Positions 15,986 through 24,678 of a stretch of 64,000 bases of DNA are shown in pieces. A program made the translations under genes and the position numbers. The notes under the pieces were generated by a model. It ran no database searches. It had not been told where the DNA came from and saw only the letters and a list, made by a program, of their open reading frames with translations. Numbering within the stretch: position 1 is the first letter of the stretch; the number at the start of each line of letters is the position of its first letter. The stretch comes from an uncultured Clostridia bacterium (GTDB lineage Bacteria; Bacillota; Clostridia; Christensenellales; Borkfalkiaceae): positions 82,400 to 146,399 of the forward strand of contig CAKQJE010000003.1 in NCBI GenBank assembly GCA_934247225.1, written 5' to 3'.

Positions 15986-17662
15986 ATGAAATTCAAATTC
16001 AAAAAATTGGCTTGCGCCGCCTTAGCGGCATTGTTGCCCGTTTCCATGGTCGCGTGCGGCGGAACTCCGATCGGCGGAAGCCAGCTCGAAAGCGTGGACG
16101 CAACCAAAACTCAGCTCAAAGTTTTCAGCTATAACGGCGGCGTAGGTTCGGAATGGCTCAACAAAGTGATCGACAGATTCGAAGAAGATTACAAAAACGT
16201 TTCGTTCAGAGGCGGTCAGACGGGCGTTCAGATAATCCCCAACCCGACCAAATCGGACGCTTTCGGAACGATAAGCGCAAGCACCGATAACGTTATTTTC
16301 TCGGAAGTCGCGAACTATTCTCAGCTCGTAACTCAAAAATCCATTCTCGATATATCCGACATTATGGAAAAGCCCTTAAACGAAATAACCAAAACTTCGG
16401 ACACGAAGACGTTAAAGAGCAAAATGTACGACGAAACCGTAGATTTTTATACGTTCAGCAAAGGTAAATACTATGCGCTTCCGCATTATTCGTTCTTCTC
16501 GACGATAACTTACAACAAACAGCTTATGATCGACAAGAACCTTTATTTCGCGAAGGACTACGACGTCAACGCTACCGAACTCGACGATAAGTTCATTCAC
16601 AGCGCGGGCGAAGATAAGTCCGTCGGACCCGACGGACAGCCGAATACGCCCGACGACGGACTTCCCGCAACTTACACCGAGCTTTTCGAACTGTTCGAGA
16701 TGATGAGAAGCAAAAACGTGACCCCGATAATCTGGGCGGGCGGCGAAACCGTTTCGGGCGGTTATATCAACTACCTTTTGAACGACGTTTATTTAAGCTT
16801 GGCTGGCAAAGATCAGGCAAGACTTAATTACACGTTCGACAGCAAGGACAAAACGATTACGATCGTCGAAAAATTCGAGGGCGGCAAAGCCGTAACCAAA
16901 GAAGAGAAGATCACCGCGGAAAACTACAAATCGCTTAACGCCGAACTTGCGAAATATCAGGCGATTAAAATCGTCGACAAAATCGTCGATAACGCTTTGT
17001 GGCAGGCTTCGGATTGTTCTTCGTCCACTTCCACGATGCTTTCCGTTCAGCAGAAATATGTCGAAAGCTATAACAGAGGAACTCCCGTCGCGATGATCGT
17101 TGAGGGTTCGTATTGGTATAACGAAGCCGACAACGCCGATTATATCGAAGACACGAGAAACCGTTACACCGATTTCGACGCGAAGAACGATTATCAGATT
17201 CTTCCCCTTCCGAGAGTTTACGAAGGAACTTATGCGGACGTTGCGGGTAAAAACGTAGGAAAAGCGGTTTATGCCGATCAGGCGGACAGCGTTGCGGTCA
17301 TCAACGCGAACATTGCGGACGACGCGGATCTCGTTAATCTTGCAAAAACTTTCCTTGCATACTGCTACACCGACGAATCTTTGAAAGAGTTCACCGAAAC
17401 CACCCGCGTTATGAGAAGCTTGAAGTACGATATCGACGAGAGCAAGCTCGACAGCTGGGGCAAAGCCGTATGGAACTACACCAAAGCTTCCGATATTTTG
17501 TTGCCGTATTCGAGCAATGCTTTGTATCTTAACAACAGAACTCAGCAGTCCATGCATATCGCAAACGACTTCTGGACGGTAAACGGCAAGAACGTTTATT
17601 CTTTCTGCAAAGGCTCGGGAACCGCGGAAGCTTATTTTGCGGAATACATGAACAGAAAATAA
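15986..17662 (+). CDS. Sugar ABC transporter solute-binding lipoprotein, cassette 1
   Basis: This 558-residue extracellular lipoprotein has a lipobox Met-Val-Ala-Cys (Cys23), followed by a family 1 solute-binding fold: Lys-Val-Phe-Ser-Tyr-Asn-Gly-Gly-Val-Gly near 45 and Pro-Val-Ala-Met-Ile-Val-Glu-Gly-Ser-Tyr-Trp near 365. It would deliver oligosaccharides to the permease pair that follows. An insert near residues 213-228 has the pattern Gly-Pro-Asp-Gly-Gln-x3-Pro-Asp-Asp-Gly-Leu-Pro-Ala-Thr, shared with the cassette 2 binding protein and reminiscent of calcium-binding Asp-rich loops. The protein is longer than classic binding proteins (about 420), as is common in gut Clostridia. The ribosome binding site is AAGAGGT. 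Two strong hairpins after its stop probably keep its mRNA more abundant than that of the permeases. Confidence 0.88.
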   Translation: MKFKFKKLACAALAALLPVSMVACGGTPIGGSQLESVDATKTQLKVFSYNGGVGSEWLNKVIDRFEEDYKNVSFRGGQTGVQIIPNPTKSDAFGTISASTDNVIFSEVANYSQLVTQKSILDISDIMEKPLNEITKTSDTKTLKSKMYDETVDFYTFSKGKYYALPHYSFFSTITYNKQLMIDKNLYFAKDYDVNATELDDKFIHSAGEDKSVGPDGQPNTPDDGLPATYTELFELFEMMRSKNVTPIIWAGGETVSGGYINYLLNDVYLSLAGKDQARLNYTFDSKDKTITIVEKFEGGKAVTKEEKITAENYKSLNAELAKYQAIKIVDKIVDNALWQASDCSSSTSTMLSVQQKYVESYNRGTPVAMIVEGSYWYNEADNADYIEDTRNRYTDFDAKNDYQILPLPRVYEGTYADVAGKNVGKAVYADQADSVAVINANIADDADLVNLAKTFLAYCYTDESLKEFTETTRVMRSLKYDIDESKLDSWGKAVWNYTKASDILLPYSSNALYLNNRTQQSMHIANDFWTVNGKNVYSFCKGSGTAEAYFAEYMNRK

Positions 17663-17680
17663 TAAAAAGTTAAACTCATA

Positions 17681-17746
17681 GTCGGGCGGCGTTAAAACGT
17701 CGCCCGGACATCGCGGGAGATTGCATTTTGGCGCAATTTCCCGCGA
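17681..17746 (+). promoter_or_regulatory. Two strong hairpins between binding-protein and permease genes
   Basis: Hairpin one covers 17681-17709 (GTCGGGCG..., one bulge). Hairpin two pairs 17711-17724 with 17733-17746, 14 bp with one G-T pair and an 8-base loop. Neither has a T-run. This is the usual place for hairpins that stabilise the upstream message. Confidence 0.7.
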
Positions 17747-17765
17747 CTGAAATTCGGAGAAAAAA

Positions 17766-18683
17766 ATGACATCGGAGAAGAAGAAAAAAGAGATAACGGA
17801 CTTATTGTTTTATCTGTCGCTTATCGTGCTTCCGTTAATTCAATTCGTCATATTTTACGTAGTCGTAAACGCGAACTCGATCGCGCTCGCTTTCAAGCAT
17901 TACGAATTCGATAAAACAGGGCAATATGTTGTTTCCAACGCATATTTCGAAAATTTCGCGCAGGTTTTAAAAGACTTGTTCACGAAAGAAGAGCTTAAAT
18001 ACTGCCTGAGAAATTCCGTCGTGTTTTATCTCGTGACGTTTGCGTCGGGAACGGTCGTTTCGCTCATATTCTCTTATTATATTTTCAAAAAAAGACTGCT
18101 TTCGGGAACGTTCAAAACGCTCCTTTATATGCCGTCCATAGTGTCGGTAATGGTAATTTCCGTCCTTTACAGATATTTCTGCGAGGATTGTTATCCCGCG
18201 CTTATAGAAAAGCTCACGCATAAAACCGTTCAGGGTTTTTCGGGCGCGAAATACGCGCTCATCGTCTTTTTCAACTTTTTTATTTCGTGCGGCGGAAATA
18301 TGCTCGTTTACACGGGTACCATGGCGGGCATTTCGGACTCCGTCATCGAAGCTTCCGAAGTGGACGGAGTTAATTCGATTCAGCAATTCCGGTATATCGT
18401 GCTTCCTCAGATATATCAGACTTTTTCGCTGTTCGTCGTAACGGGGCTTCTCGTTCTGTTCTCGGGGCAGGCGAATATGTTCAACTTCTTCGGTTTAAAA
18501 CCGGACGGACCCGAATTTTACACTTTCGGGTACTATATGTACGTGGAAATAGCCAAAAATTTGAACGATTACGCGAAATATTCCTATCTTTCGGCGTTCG
18601 GGCTTATTATAACCGCGGTCGCGATCCCCGTAATTTTCGTATCGAGACATCTGCTTGAAAAATACGGACCTAAGGAAATCTGA
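17766..18683 (+). CDS. Sugar ABC transporter permease 1, cassette 1
   Basis: This 305-residue integral membrane protein has six predicted helices, the first at about 12-38. The cytoplasmic coupling loop reads Glu-Ala-Ser-Glu-Val-Asp-Gly-Val-Asn-Ser (about 199-208), the EAA motif that contacts the ATPase, followed by Val-Leu-Pro-Gln-Ile. It is the MalF/UgpA-type permease. It pairs with the next gene, 20 bases downstream. No ATPase gene follows in the operon, so a shared ATPase encoded elsewhere is inferred. A Leu-Leu-Glu-Lys-Tyr-Gly-Pro tail is nearly the same as the end of the permease at 34717. Confidence 0.92.
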   Translation: MTSEKKKKEITDLLFYLSLIVLPLIQFVIFYVVVNANSIALAFKHYEFDKTGQYVVSNAYFENFAQVLKDLFTKEELKYCLRNSVVFYLVTFASGTVVSLIFSYYIFKKRLLSGTFKTLLYMPSIVSVMVISVLYRYFCEDCYPALIEKLTHKTVQGFSGAKYALIVFFNFFISCGGNMLVYTGTMAGISDSVIEASEVDGVNSIQQFRYIVLPQIYQTFSLFVVTGLLVLFSGQANMFNFFGLKPDGPEFYTFGYYMYVEIAKNLNDYAKYSYLSAFGLIITAVAIPVIFVSRHLLEKYGPKEI

Positions 18684-18703
18684 GCGAAGGAGGAATATAG
18701 AAT

Positions 18704-19615
18704 ATGGAAATGAAAAGAAAAAAACGAAAATTCGATATATTCTTCCTCGTCACGGGAATTTGCCTGGCGGCGTATTCGATATTTTTGCTGATACTCATCA
18801 TATGGGGTTTCTTTACGTCCGTCAAAGCCGACCTCGGCTCGACGAACCTGTTCAGAAACAACGTCGTGTGGCTTCCCGAGGGTTGGCCGTGGCAATGGGA
18901 ATGGAAAAACTATTCAGTCATTAAGGATTATATTTACGTCGACATAACCAAAAACGGCATACCTTATCGTATAGGAATGCTTGCAATGTCGATAAATTCC
19001 GTTTTTTACGCGGTCGGCGGCGCACTCGTAGCCGTTTTCGTTCCGATGATAGTCGCTTACGCTTCGAGCAAAACGAGCTATAAGTTCAACGTCGTTTTAG
19101 ACGCGGTGTGTTTAGCTTGTATGGCGATCCCGATCGTCGGAAACCAGCCTTCGAACATTCAGGTACTTAAAACGCTTAATCTGTACGATTCGATGATAGG
19201 GTTTTATATACAGAAAGCCCACTTTTTAACGACGTACTATCTTATTATGAAAGCGGCGTTCGGATCGGTTTCGAAAGCCTTTTCGGAGGCGGCGCAGATA
19301 GAGGGCGCGGGGAATTACACGATAATGTTCCGTATAATTTTCCCGATGGTATCGAAAATATTCACGACTTTATGTCTTATAGAGTTCATTAACCTCTGGA
19401 ACGATTACACTTATCCCTTAATATACTTAACGTCTTATCCGACGCTTGCTTACGGTATATTCTACCTCGTGTTCCAGAACGGAGAAAACAGAATAAGAAC
19501 GACGCCTATGAGAATGGCGGGAAGCTTTATTCTGTTCACGCCGATACTTATAGTGTTCCTTATTTTCAAGGACAGACTTATGCAAAATCTTTCTATGGGA
19601 GGAGTTAAAGAATGA
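18704..19615 (+). CDS. Sugar ABC transporter permease 2, cassette 1
   Basis: This 303-residue MalG/UgpE-type permease has six membrane segments and an intact coupling motif Glu-Ala-Ala-Gln-Ile-Glu-Gly-Ala-Gly (about 198-206). It ends in Met-Gly-Gly-Val-Lys-Glu, like the paralogue at 35688 (Met-Gly-Gly-Ile-Lys-Gly). AAGGAGG precedes the ATG by 10 bases. Its stop overlaps the start of the Ig-like protein gene by 4 bases, tying surface protein and importer into one message. Confidence 0.93.
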   Translation: MEMKRKKRKFDIFFLVTGICLAAYSIFLLILIIWGFFTSVKADLGSTNLFRNNVVWLPEGWPWQWEWKNYSVIKDYIYVDITKNGIPYRIGMLAMSINSVFYAVGGALVAVFVPMIVAYASSKTSYKFNVVLDAVCLACMAIPIVGNQPSNIQVLKTLNLYDSMIGFYIQKAHFLTTYYLIMKAAFGSVSKAFSEAAQIEGAGNYTIMFRIIFPMVSKIFTTLCLIEFINLWNDYTYPLIYLTSYPTLAYGIFYLVFQNGENRIRTTPMRMAGSFILFTPILIVFLIFKDRLMQNLSMGGVKE

Positions 19616-22600
19616 CAAGTGTCAGAAAAAGATCGCTTATCATAATCGCGGCTGTATGTATGCTTTTAAGCCTCGTAACCGCGCTCGCGATCAACACTTA
19701 CGCCGCCGCAAACGCCGAATTCGTCTTTTCGGGGACGTTGGAGCCGAAATATAAGTACGGCGAAACGGTGGAAATTCCGACGGCGACTTATAACGGCAAA
19801 ACGGTGGATTTCGTAGTGAATCTGCCGGACGGAACTTCGACGAACCGTTCGTCGGTAAAACTTAGCAAAACGGGCGTTTACACCGTCGATTACATCGCGA
19901 AAAAAGCCGGCTCGAACGAGTATATAAAGAAAACCCTTTCGTTTTCGGTTTACAGTCAGATGTTTTCCGTTAAAGGGAACGGTTACACCGAGTATAAAAC
20001 GATTTCGGACAGGGTCGGCGGACTTTACGCCCACCTCGAAAAAGGCGACTCGCTTGTTTTTAACGACATAATCGATCTCAACAAATATCAGGACGGACAA
20101 ATGCTTTTCAAAATGGGCATACCCGCTTCCGCGCCCGGCGAAGCCGACATCGAGGGCTTCGAGGTTACGCTCACCGATATTTACGACGAATCGAGATATA
20201 TAACTTACAGATTTAAAAAATTCAAGGACGGCGGAGAGTATGAAACGGTAGTTTCTTATTACGACGTGGGTTTCGGCACGGTGTTCGCGGGTCTCGAACA
20301 ATCGGATGTCGGTCAGTTTACCTATACCGACGTCGACGGACAAGTCAAACGCTTCAAAGCTCATATCAACAGCGAAAAGTACGGCGCGCACAGCTCGATA
20401 AGCATGACGGGCGGCACGGCGGAAAATCCGTTCAACGGCGATAAAATGTTCGGCGTGACTTACGATATGCTGACGGGCTTAACTTACGTCAAACTTTGCG
20501 ATTACGGCGGAACGCCTTATTATCCCGTTCTCGTTTCCGATCTTCACAACGAAAATATTTACGGCGAAAGATTTAAAGGCTTCACCGACGGCAAGGTTAA
20601 ACTTACCGTAACGCCTACGAAATTCCTTAAAAACGACTGTATGTTCTTCTTTGCGGAAATCGGCGGATACGGCATAGGCGCGGATAATTGGAACAAACTC
20701 GAAACCGAAAACGCTCCTTTGATAAGCGTCGATACGGGCGATTATTCCGTCGATAACGTTCCCGCTTCGAGAAAGGGAACTTCTTACAGAATTTTCGACG
20801 CCGCGGCTTACGATCTTCTCGACGGGAAGACAGATTACGAAGTAAAGGTTTATTACGGTTATTCCAACCGCGATAAAATCCGTATAAACGTGACGAACGG
20901 AACGTTTAAAACCGATTATACGGGCGAATATACGATAGAATATTCCGCCGTCAACTCGATGGGCAATAAGTCCGTCGTGGCGGTCAGGGTAAACTGCGTC
21001 GATTTAAAAGATAAAATCAGCCTTTCGCTTACGGGCGAACACAGTTACGGCACGGTGAACGCGGGCGATACCGTCAAGCTTTTCGACAGTTACGAGATTG
21101 AAAATTATCTCGGAAATCCCGAACTTAACGTAGAATGCAGACTCGACGGCGGGGAAGTCGTTTACACCCTCGACGAAAACAATTCTTTCGTTCCCTATTA
21201 CGCGGGCGTGTATACGATAAGATATACTTTCTCCGATTTCGCGACGAGCGATTATATCGAGAAAAAACTTACCGTAAACAAGGCGGACGTCGTTTACTAT
21301 GAAACCACGGCTGAATTGCCGCAGTATCTCATCAAAAACGGCAGATACGAACTCGATTTCGTCAAAGCTTATTCGGCGGCAGGCGGAAAACCCGTCGAAG
21401 TTCCCGTAAAAGTTTTCGTAAAAAACGACGGAGCGGCTTCGGAAACGGCGGTAAGCGGAAATTATACCGTTTCGGCAAGCTCGAAAGTAGAGCTTATATT
21501 CAGGGCGGACGTCAATTTCGCCGCAGAAGCATTAACGATCGAAAGACCCGTTAAAGATATCGGTCTCGGCGGCAAACTCGACAAATCGCTTCTGTTCATC
21601 CCCTCGACCGACGGAATTTCGTTTAACGCGACGAGCAGAACGATAGACTGTCTCTTTGACGGAACCGGACAGAACGCGGGTTTCGTTTTCGCGAACACTC
21701 TCGCGAGACACACGTTCAAATTCTCGTTCGCGCCTTACGTAAGCGGCGGGGCGTACAGTTTGTTCGAATCGTTCGATCTTTATCTTTGCGATTATACGAA
21801 CGTCGACAAGAAAGTTAAAATTTCTTTCTTCAAAAAGGACGACGGAATGTATCTGAGCGTAAACGACGAAAAAACTCTTAAAGTGGCGGGAAGCTGGGGT
21901 TCGGATTCCGATCTCGTCACGATAGATTACGATATATCGGGCGGCAAACTTGCCGCGGCGGGCAATTCCGTAACCGTGGACTCCTGTTTCGGCAGCTCGG
22001 AAAAGGTTTCGTTCGATAAGGGATTGACGCTTGTCGGCGAGATAAAAGGTATCGGAAATTGCAAAGGCATTTCTTTCTACGAACTCAACGGTCAGAATCT
22101 GACAGACAACAAGTACGATTATATCCCGCCGCAGATAGACACGACGAGAGCCGACTGCTTCGGCGAAAAAGATATAAACACCGTCGTTTCCGTGGGCGAT
22201 TTCTTCGCGAGCGATGTCGTTTCTCCCTACACGCGCGTAGTGTATTCGGTTAAAGGTCCGGACGGCAGAGTCGTAACCTCGAACGAGGGCGCGGAACTCA
22301 GCGATGTCGCGGGGGATAAGGTGAACACCTTCGTTTTAAGAAGCTACGGAAACTATTTCGTTACGATAACGGCGAAAGATCAGAACAACAACGACCTGAC
22401 CATTTCGTACAGAATAATCGTTACCGATTACACCCCGCCGGTTATAAGACTTACCGATAAGGTTACGACGGGCAGAGTAAACTCCGCGATAAAATTCGCC
22501 AAATACGCCGTGGAAAACGACAAAGGCTCTCACACGACGTTTATAACGGTTTTAGACCCGACGGGTACGATTACCTATTACGGCGAGCAGTCGGGCTTTA

Positions 22601-22695
22601 CGCCGACGAAGAAAGGCGTACACACCGTAACGGTCTCGGTCGTCGACAAAAACGGCAACCTCGCCGAGGAATCTTACACCGTAACGGTGTCGTAA
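19612..22695 (+). CDS. Secreted multi-domain Ig-like surface protein, cassette 1
   Basis: This 1027-residue protein has a signal peptide (hydrophobic 9-27, Ala-Ala cleavage area about 31-34) and no lipobox or LPxTG signal. It consists of repeated Ig-like beta domains: tandem units ending in patterns such as Gly-Val-Tyr-Thr-Val-Asp-Tyr (about 90), Gly-Glu-Tyr-Thr-Ile-Glu-Tyr (about 440), Gly-Val-Tyr-Thr-Ile-Arg-Tyr (about 530) and Gly-Val-His-Thr-Val-Thr-Val near the C terminus. A larger non-Ig beta domain lies around 120-400. The Asp-Tyr-Thr-Pro-Pro-Val-Ile linker near 940 is typical of HYR or Ig-like repeats. It is the positional paralogue of the 36972 protein. A glycan-binding or presentation role is inferred from its place between permeases and the DUF4838 gene. 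Confidence 0.7.
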   Translation: MTSVRKRSLIIIAAVCMLLSLVTALAINTYAAANAEFVFSGTLEPKYKYGETVEIPTATYNGKTVDFVVNLPDGTSTNRSSVKLSKTGVYTVDYIAKKAGSNEYIKKTLSFSVYSQMFSVKGNGYTEYKTISDRVGGLYAHLEKGDSLVFNDIIDLNKYQDGQMLFKMGIPASAPGEADIEGFEVTLTDIYDESRYITYRFKKFKDGGEYETVVSYYDVGFGTVFAGLEQSDVGQFTYTDVDGQVKRFKAHINSEKYGAHSSISMTGGTAENPFNGDKMFGVTYDMLTGLTYVKLCDYGGTPYYPVLVSDLHNENIYGERFKGFTDGKVKLTVTPTKFLKNDCMFFFAEIGGYGIGADNWNKLETENAPLISVDTGDYSVDNVPASRKGTSYRIFDAAAYDLLDGKTDYEVKVYYGYSNRDKIRINVTNGTFKTDYTGEYTIEYSAVNSMGNKSVVAVRVNCVDLKDKISLSLTGEHSYGTVNAGDTVKLFDSYEIENYLGNPELNVECRLDGGEVVYTLDENNSFVPYYAGVYTIRYTFSDFATSDYIEKKLTVNKADVVYYETTAELPQYLIKNGRYELDFVKAYSAAGGKPVEVPVKVFVKNDGAASETAVSGNYTVSASSKVELIFRADVNFAAEALTIERPVKDIGLGGKLDKSLLFIPSTDGISFNATSRTIDCLFDGTGQNAGFVFANTLARHTFKFSFAPYVSGGAYSLFESFDLYLCDYTNVDKKVKISFFKKDDGMYLSVNDEKTLKVAGSWGSDSDLVTIDYDISGGKLAAAGNSVTVDSCFGSSEKVSFDKGLTLVGEIKGIGNCKGISFYELNGQNLTDNKYDYIPPQIDTTRADCFGEKDINTVVSVGDFFASDVVSPYTRVVYSVKGPDGRVVTSNEGAELSDVAGDKVNTFVLRSYGNYFVTITAKDQNNNDLTISYRIIVTDYTPPVIRLTDKVTTGRVNSAIKFAKYAVENDKGSHTTFITVLDPTGTITYYGEQSGFTPTKKGVHTVTVSVVDKNGNLAEESYTVTVS

Positions 22696-22705
22696 AGGAG
22701 ACAAT

Positions 22706-24664
22706 ATGAAAAAGATATTATCGTTGATTATATGCGCCGTTATGATATTTGCCGCGCTCGCAGCCTGCGGCAAAGGCGGCGGTAAAGACAGTACGGGCAG
22801 CGACAAACCGTCCGAAAGCACTTCGGTAAAACCCGATTTCGCGGGTACGGGCAACTATATTTTCAGAGACGGAAAGACGAATTATAAAATCGTCATCCCC
22901 AAAAACAGCACCGAAAAGGAAAGACTCGCTTCCACCGAGCTTTCGGGAATTCTTGCCGAAGCCACGGGTATTAAAATGGAAACGGTCACTGACGAGGGCA
23001 GATCTTTCACGAAAGAGTCCGAGTATATTTCGATCGGCAACACCTCGCTTTTAAGCGAATCGGGAATAGAAATAAGCGACGACGCCAAAGGCATCAACGC
23101 TTTCCAGATTTCAAGAGCGGGGAAATCCCTTTTCCTTATCGGCGGAAAAGAATACGGCGTGGTTTATTCGGTTTACGAATTTTTGAACGACGTCGTTAAT
23201 TTCGAGCAGTATTACACCGATTGTTACACGCTCGAAACTTCGGTTATCGACATCGAACTTAAAGATTACAAGCTCGTTTGCAAGCCCGACATTCTTCGCA
23301 CTATGGGTACCGCGGGATTTATGGCGGCTAATAAGACGATCGCTACGAGAATGCGTTCGCCTTATAATTACACGGACGTTTACGCGACCGACAACGAGAT
23401 CCCGTTCGCGCACTCTTCGCTTATGTATCTTCCTCTCGATAAGTATTACGACGAGCATCCGTCCTGGTTCAGCGACGACAAAACTCAGCTTTGCTACACG
23501 GCTCACGGAAGCAAAACGGAAATGGAAGCCATGCTTACGGCTTTCACCAAGAGGCTTAAACAGCTTATAAAACACGTTCACGGCAGAGATATTCACGAAT
23601 ATGATTTGTCGAATATGGACACTCCCACAAGCTGCTCGTGCAAAAACTGTCTCGCCGCGCTCGACAAATATAAATCCAACGCGGGAGCTTACATTGTCTT
23701 TGCGAACAAAGCGAGCGAAATGATTTTCGATTGGATGAAAAACGATCCCGAAGGTCAGCAGTATTACGACGAAGATTTCAAAATCAAAATAATGGCTTAT
23801 CACAAGTTCGAAGCCGCTCCCGCCGTTTACGACGACGCGACGAAAACTTATAAGCCGGTAAGCAAAGAAGTCGTTTTAGGCGACCACGTGACTGTAATGG
23901 TCGCGCCCATTTACACGAACTTCGTTCAGTCGATTTACACCGAGAATAACATTTCTTATTACAGGGTTATCGAGGGATGGAAAGCCGTTTCGTCGGGCAA
24001 TATGGACTTCTGGCTTTACTGCACGAACTTCAAATACTATATGCTTCCTTACGATTCGTTCAACAATATGATCGAATACAGAAACGTTTTAAAGGACGCG
24101 GGCGCGCTTTCTTTTAACGATCAGACTCAGAACGGAAACTACGGCGGTATGTCCGGCTGGCATATTTTAAAAGCGTACCTTTCTTCAAAACTGTCCTATG
24201 ACACAAGTCTCGATATGAACGAGCTTACCGACAATTTCTTCGACGCATACTTCGACGTGGCGGCGGACGACATGAAGGAGTTCTATTACAGTTGGAGAAG
24301 ATTTTCGCTTTATCAGCAGAACGTTCTCGGCGCGTACACCACTTCGAGTTCGATTTACTTCGAAGCTCTTAACAAAAAGTATTGGCCGAAGAGCGTGCTT
24401 GACGGTTGGTACAAATCCGCTAACGAAGCGCTCGGGAAAATCGAAGTGTATAAAACCGCCGATCTCGACAAGTACAATACGCTTTATAAGCATATCGTCT
24501 GCGAAAGAGCTTCGATAGAATATTTGTATTTAATGCTTTATTCTTCCGAACTCGGCAGCCGCAAAGACGCAATAAAAGCGAACTTTATCGAAGCCGTTTA
24601 TATGAATAATATCAACACTCCCCGCGAGGGCGGCTCGATGAGCGACCTTATCAACTCTTTATAA
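22706..24664 (+). CDS. DUF4838 lipoprotein (alpha-glucuronidase-like), cassette 1
   Basis: This 652-residue lipoprotein has a lipobox Ala-Ala-Cys (Cys21). Residues 50-175 form a domain like the N terminus of GH67 alpha-glucuronidases (Glu-Leu-Ser-Gly-Ile-Leu, then Tyr-Ile-Ser-Ile-Gly-Asn-Thr and Gly-Gly-Lys-Glu-Tyr-Gly-Val-Val-Tyr-Ser-Val-Tyr). The DUF4838 region follows, with Cys-Ser-Cys-Lys-Asn-Cys near 310 and several Tyr/Trp-rich strands. DUF4838 is related to glycoside hydrolase barrels, but activity is unproved. The protein is surface-anchored, 10 bases after the Ig-like gene and 14 before the Big_2 gene, the same order as at 36972-41468. It could cleave or bind an acidic sugar on the target glycan. 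Confidence 0.8.
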   Translation: MKKILSLIICAVMIFAALAACGKGGGKDSTGSDKPSESTSVKPDFAGTGNYIFRDGKTNYKIVIPKNSTEKERLASTELSGILAEATGIKMETVTDEGRSFTKESEYISIGNTSLLSESGIEISDDAKGINAFQISRAGKSLFLIGGKEYGVVYSVYEFLNDVVNFEQYYTDCYTLETSVIDIELKDYKLVCKPDILRTMGTAGFMAANKTIATRMRSPYNYTDVYATDNEIPFAHSSLMYLPLDKYYDEHPSWFSDDKTQLCYTAHGSKTEMEAMLTAFTKRLKQLIKHVHGRDIHEYDLSNMDTPTSCSCKNCLAALDKYKSNAGAYIVFANKASEMIFDWMKNDPEGQQYYDEDFKIKIMAYHKFEAAPAVYDDATKTYKPVSKEVVLGDHVTVMVAPIYTNFVQSIYTENNISYYRVIEGWKAVSSGNMDFWLYCTNFKYYMLPYDSFNNMIEYRNVLKDAGALSFNDQTQNGNYGGMSGWHILKAYLSSKLSYDTSLDMNELTDNFFDAYFDVAADDMKEFYYSWRRFSLYQQNVLGAYTTSSSIYFEALNKKYWPKSVLDGWYKSANEALGKIEVYKTADLDKYNTLYKHIVCERASIEYLYLMLYSSELGSRKDAIKANFIEAVYMNNINTPREGGSMSDLINSL

Positions 24665-24678
24665 CGGGAGAAACGAAT

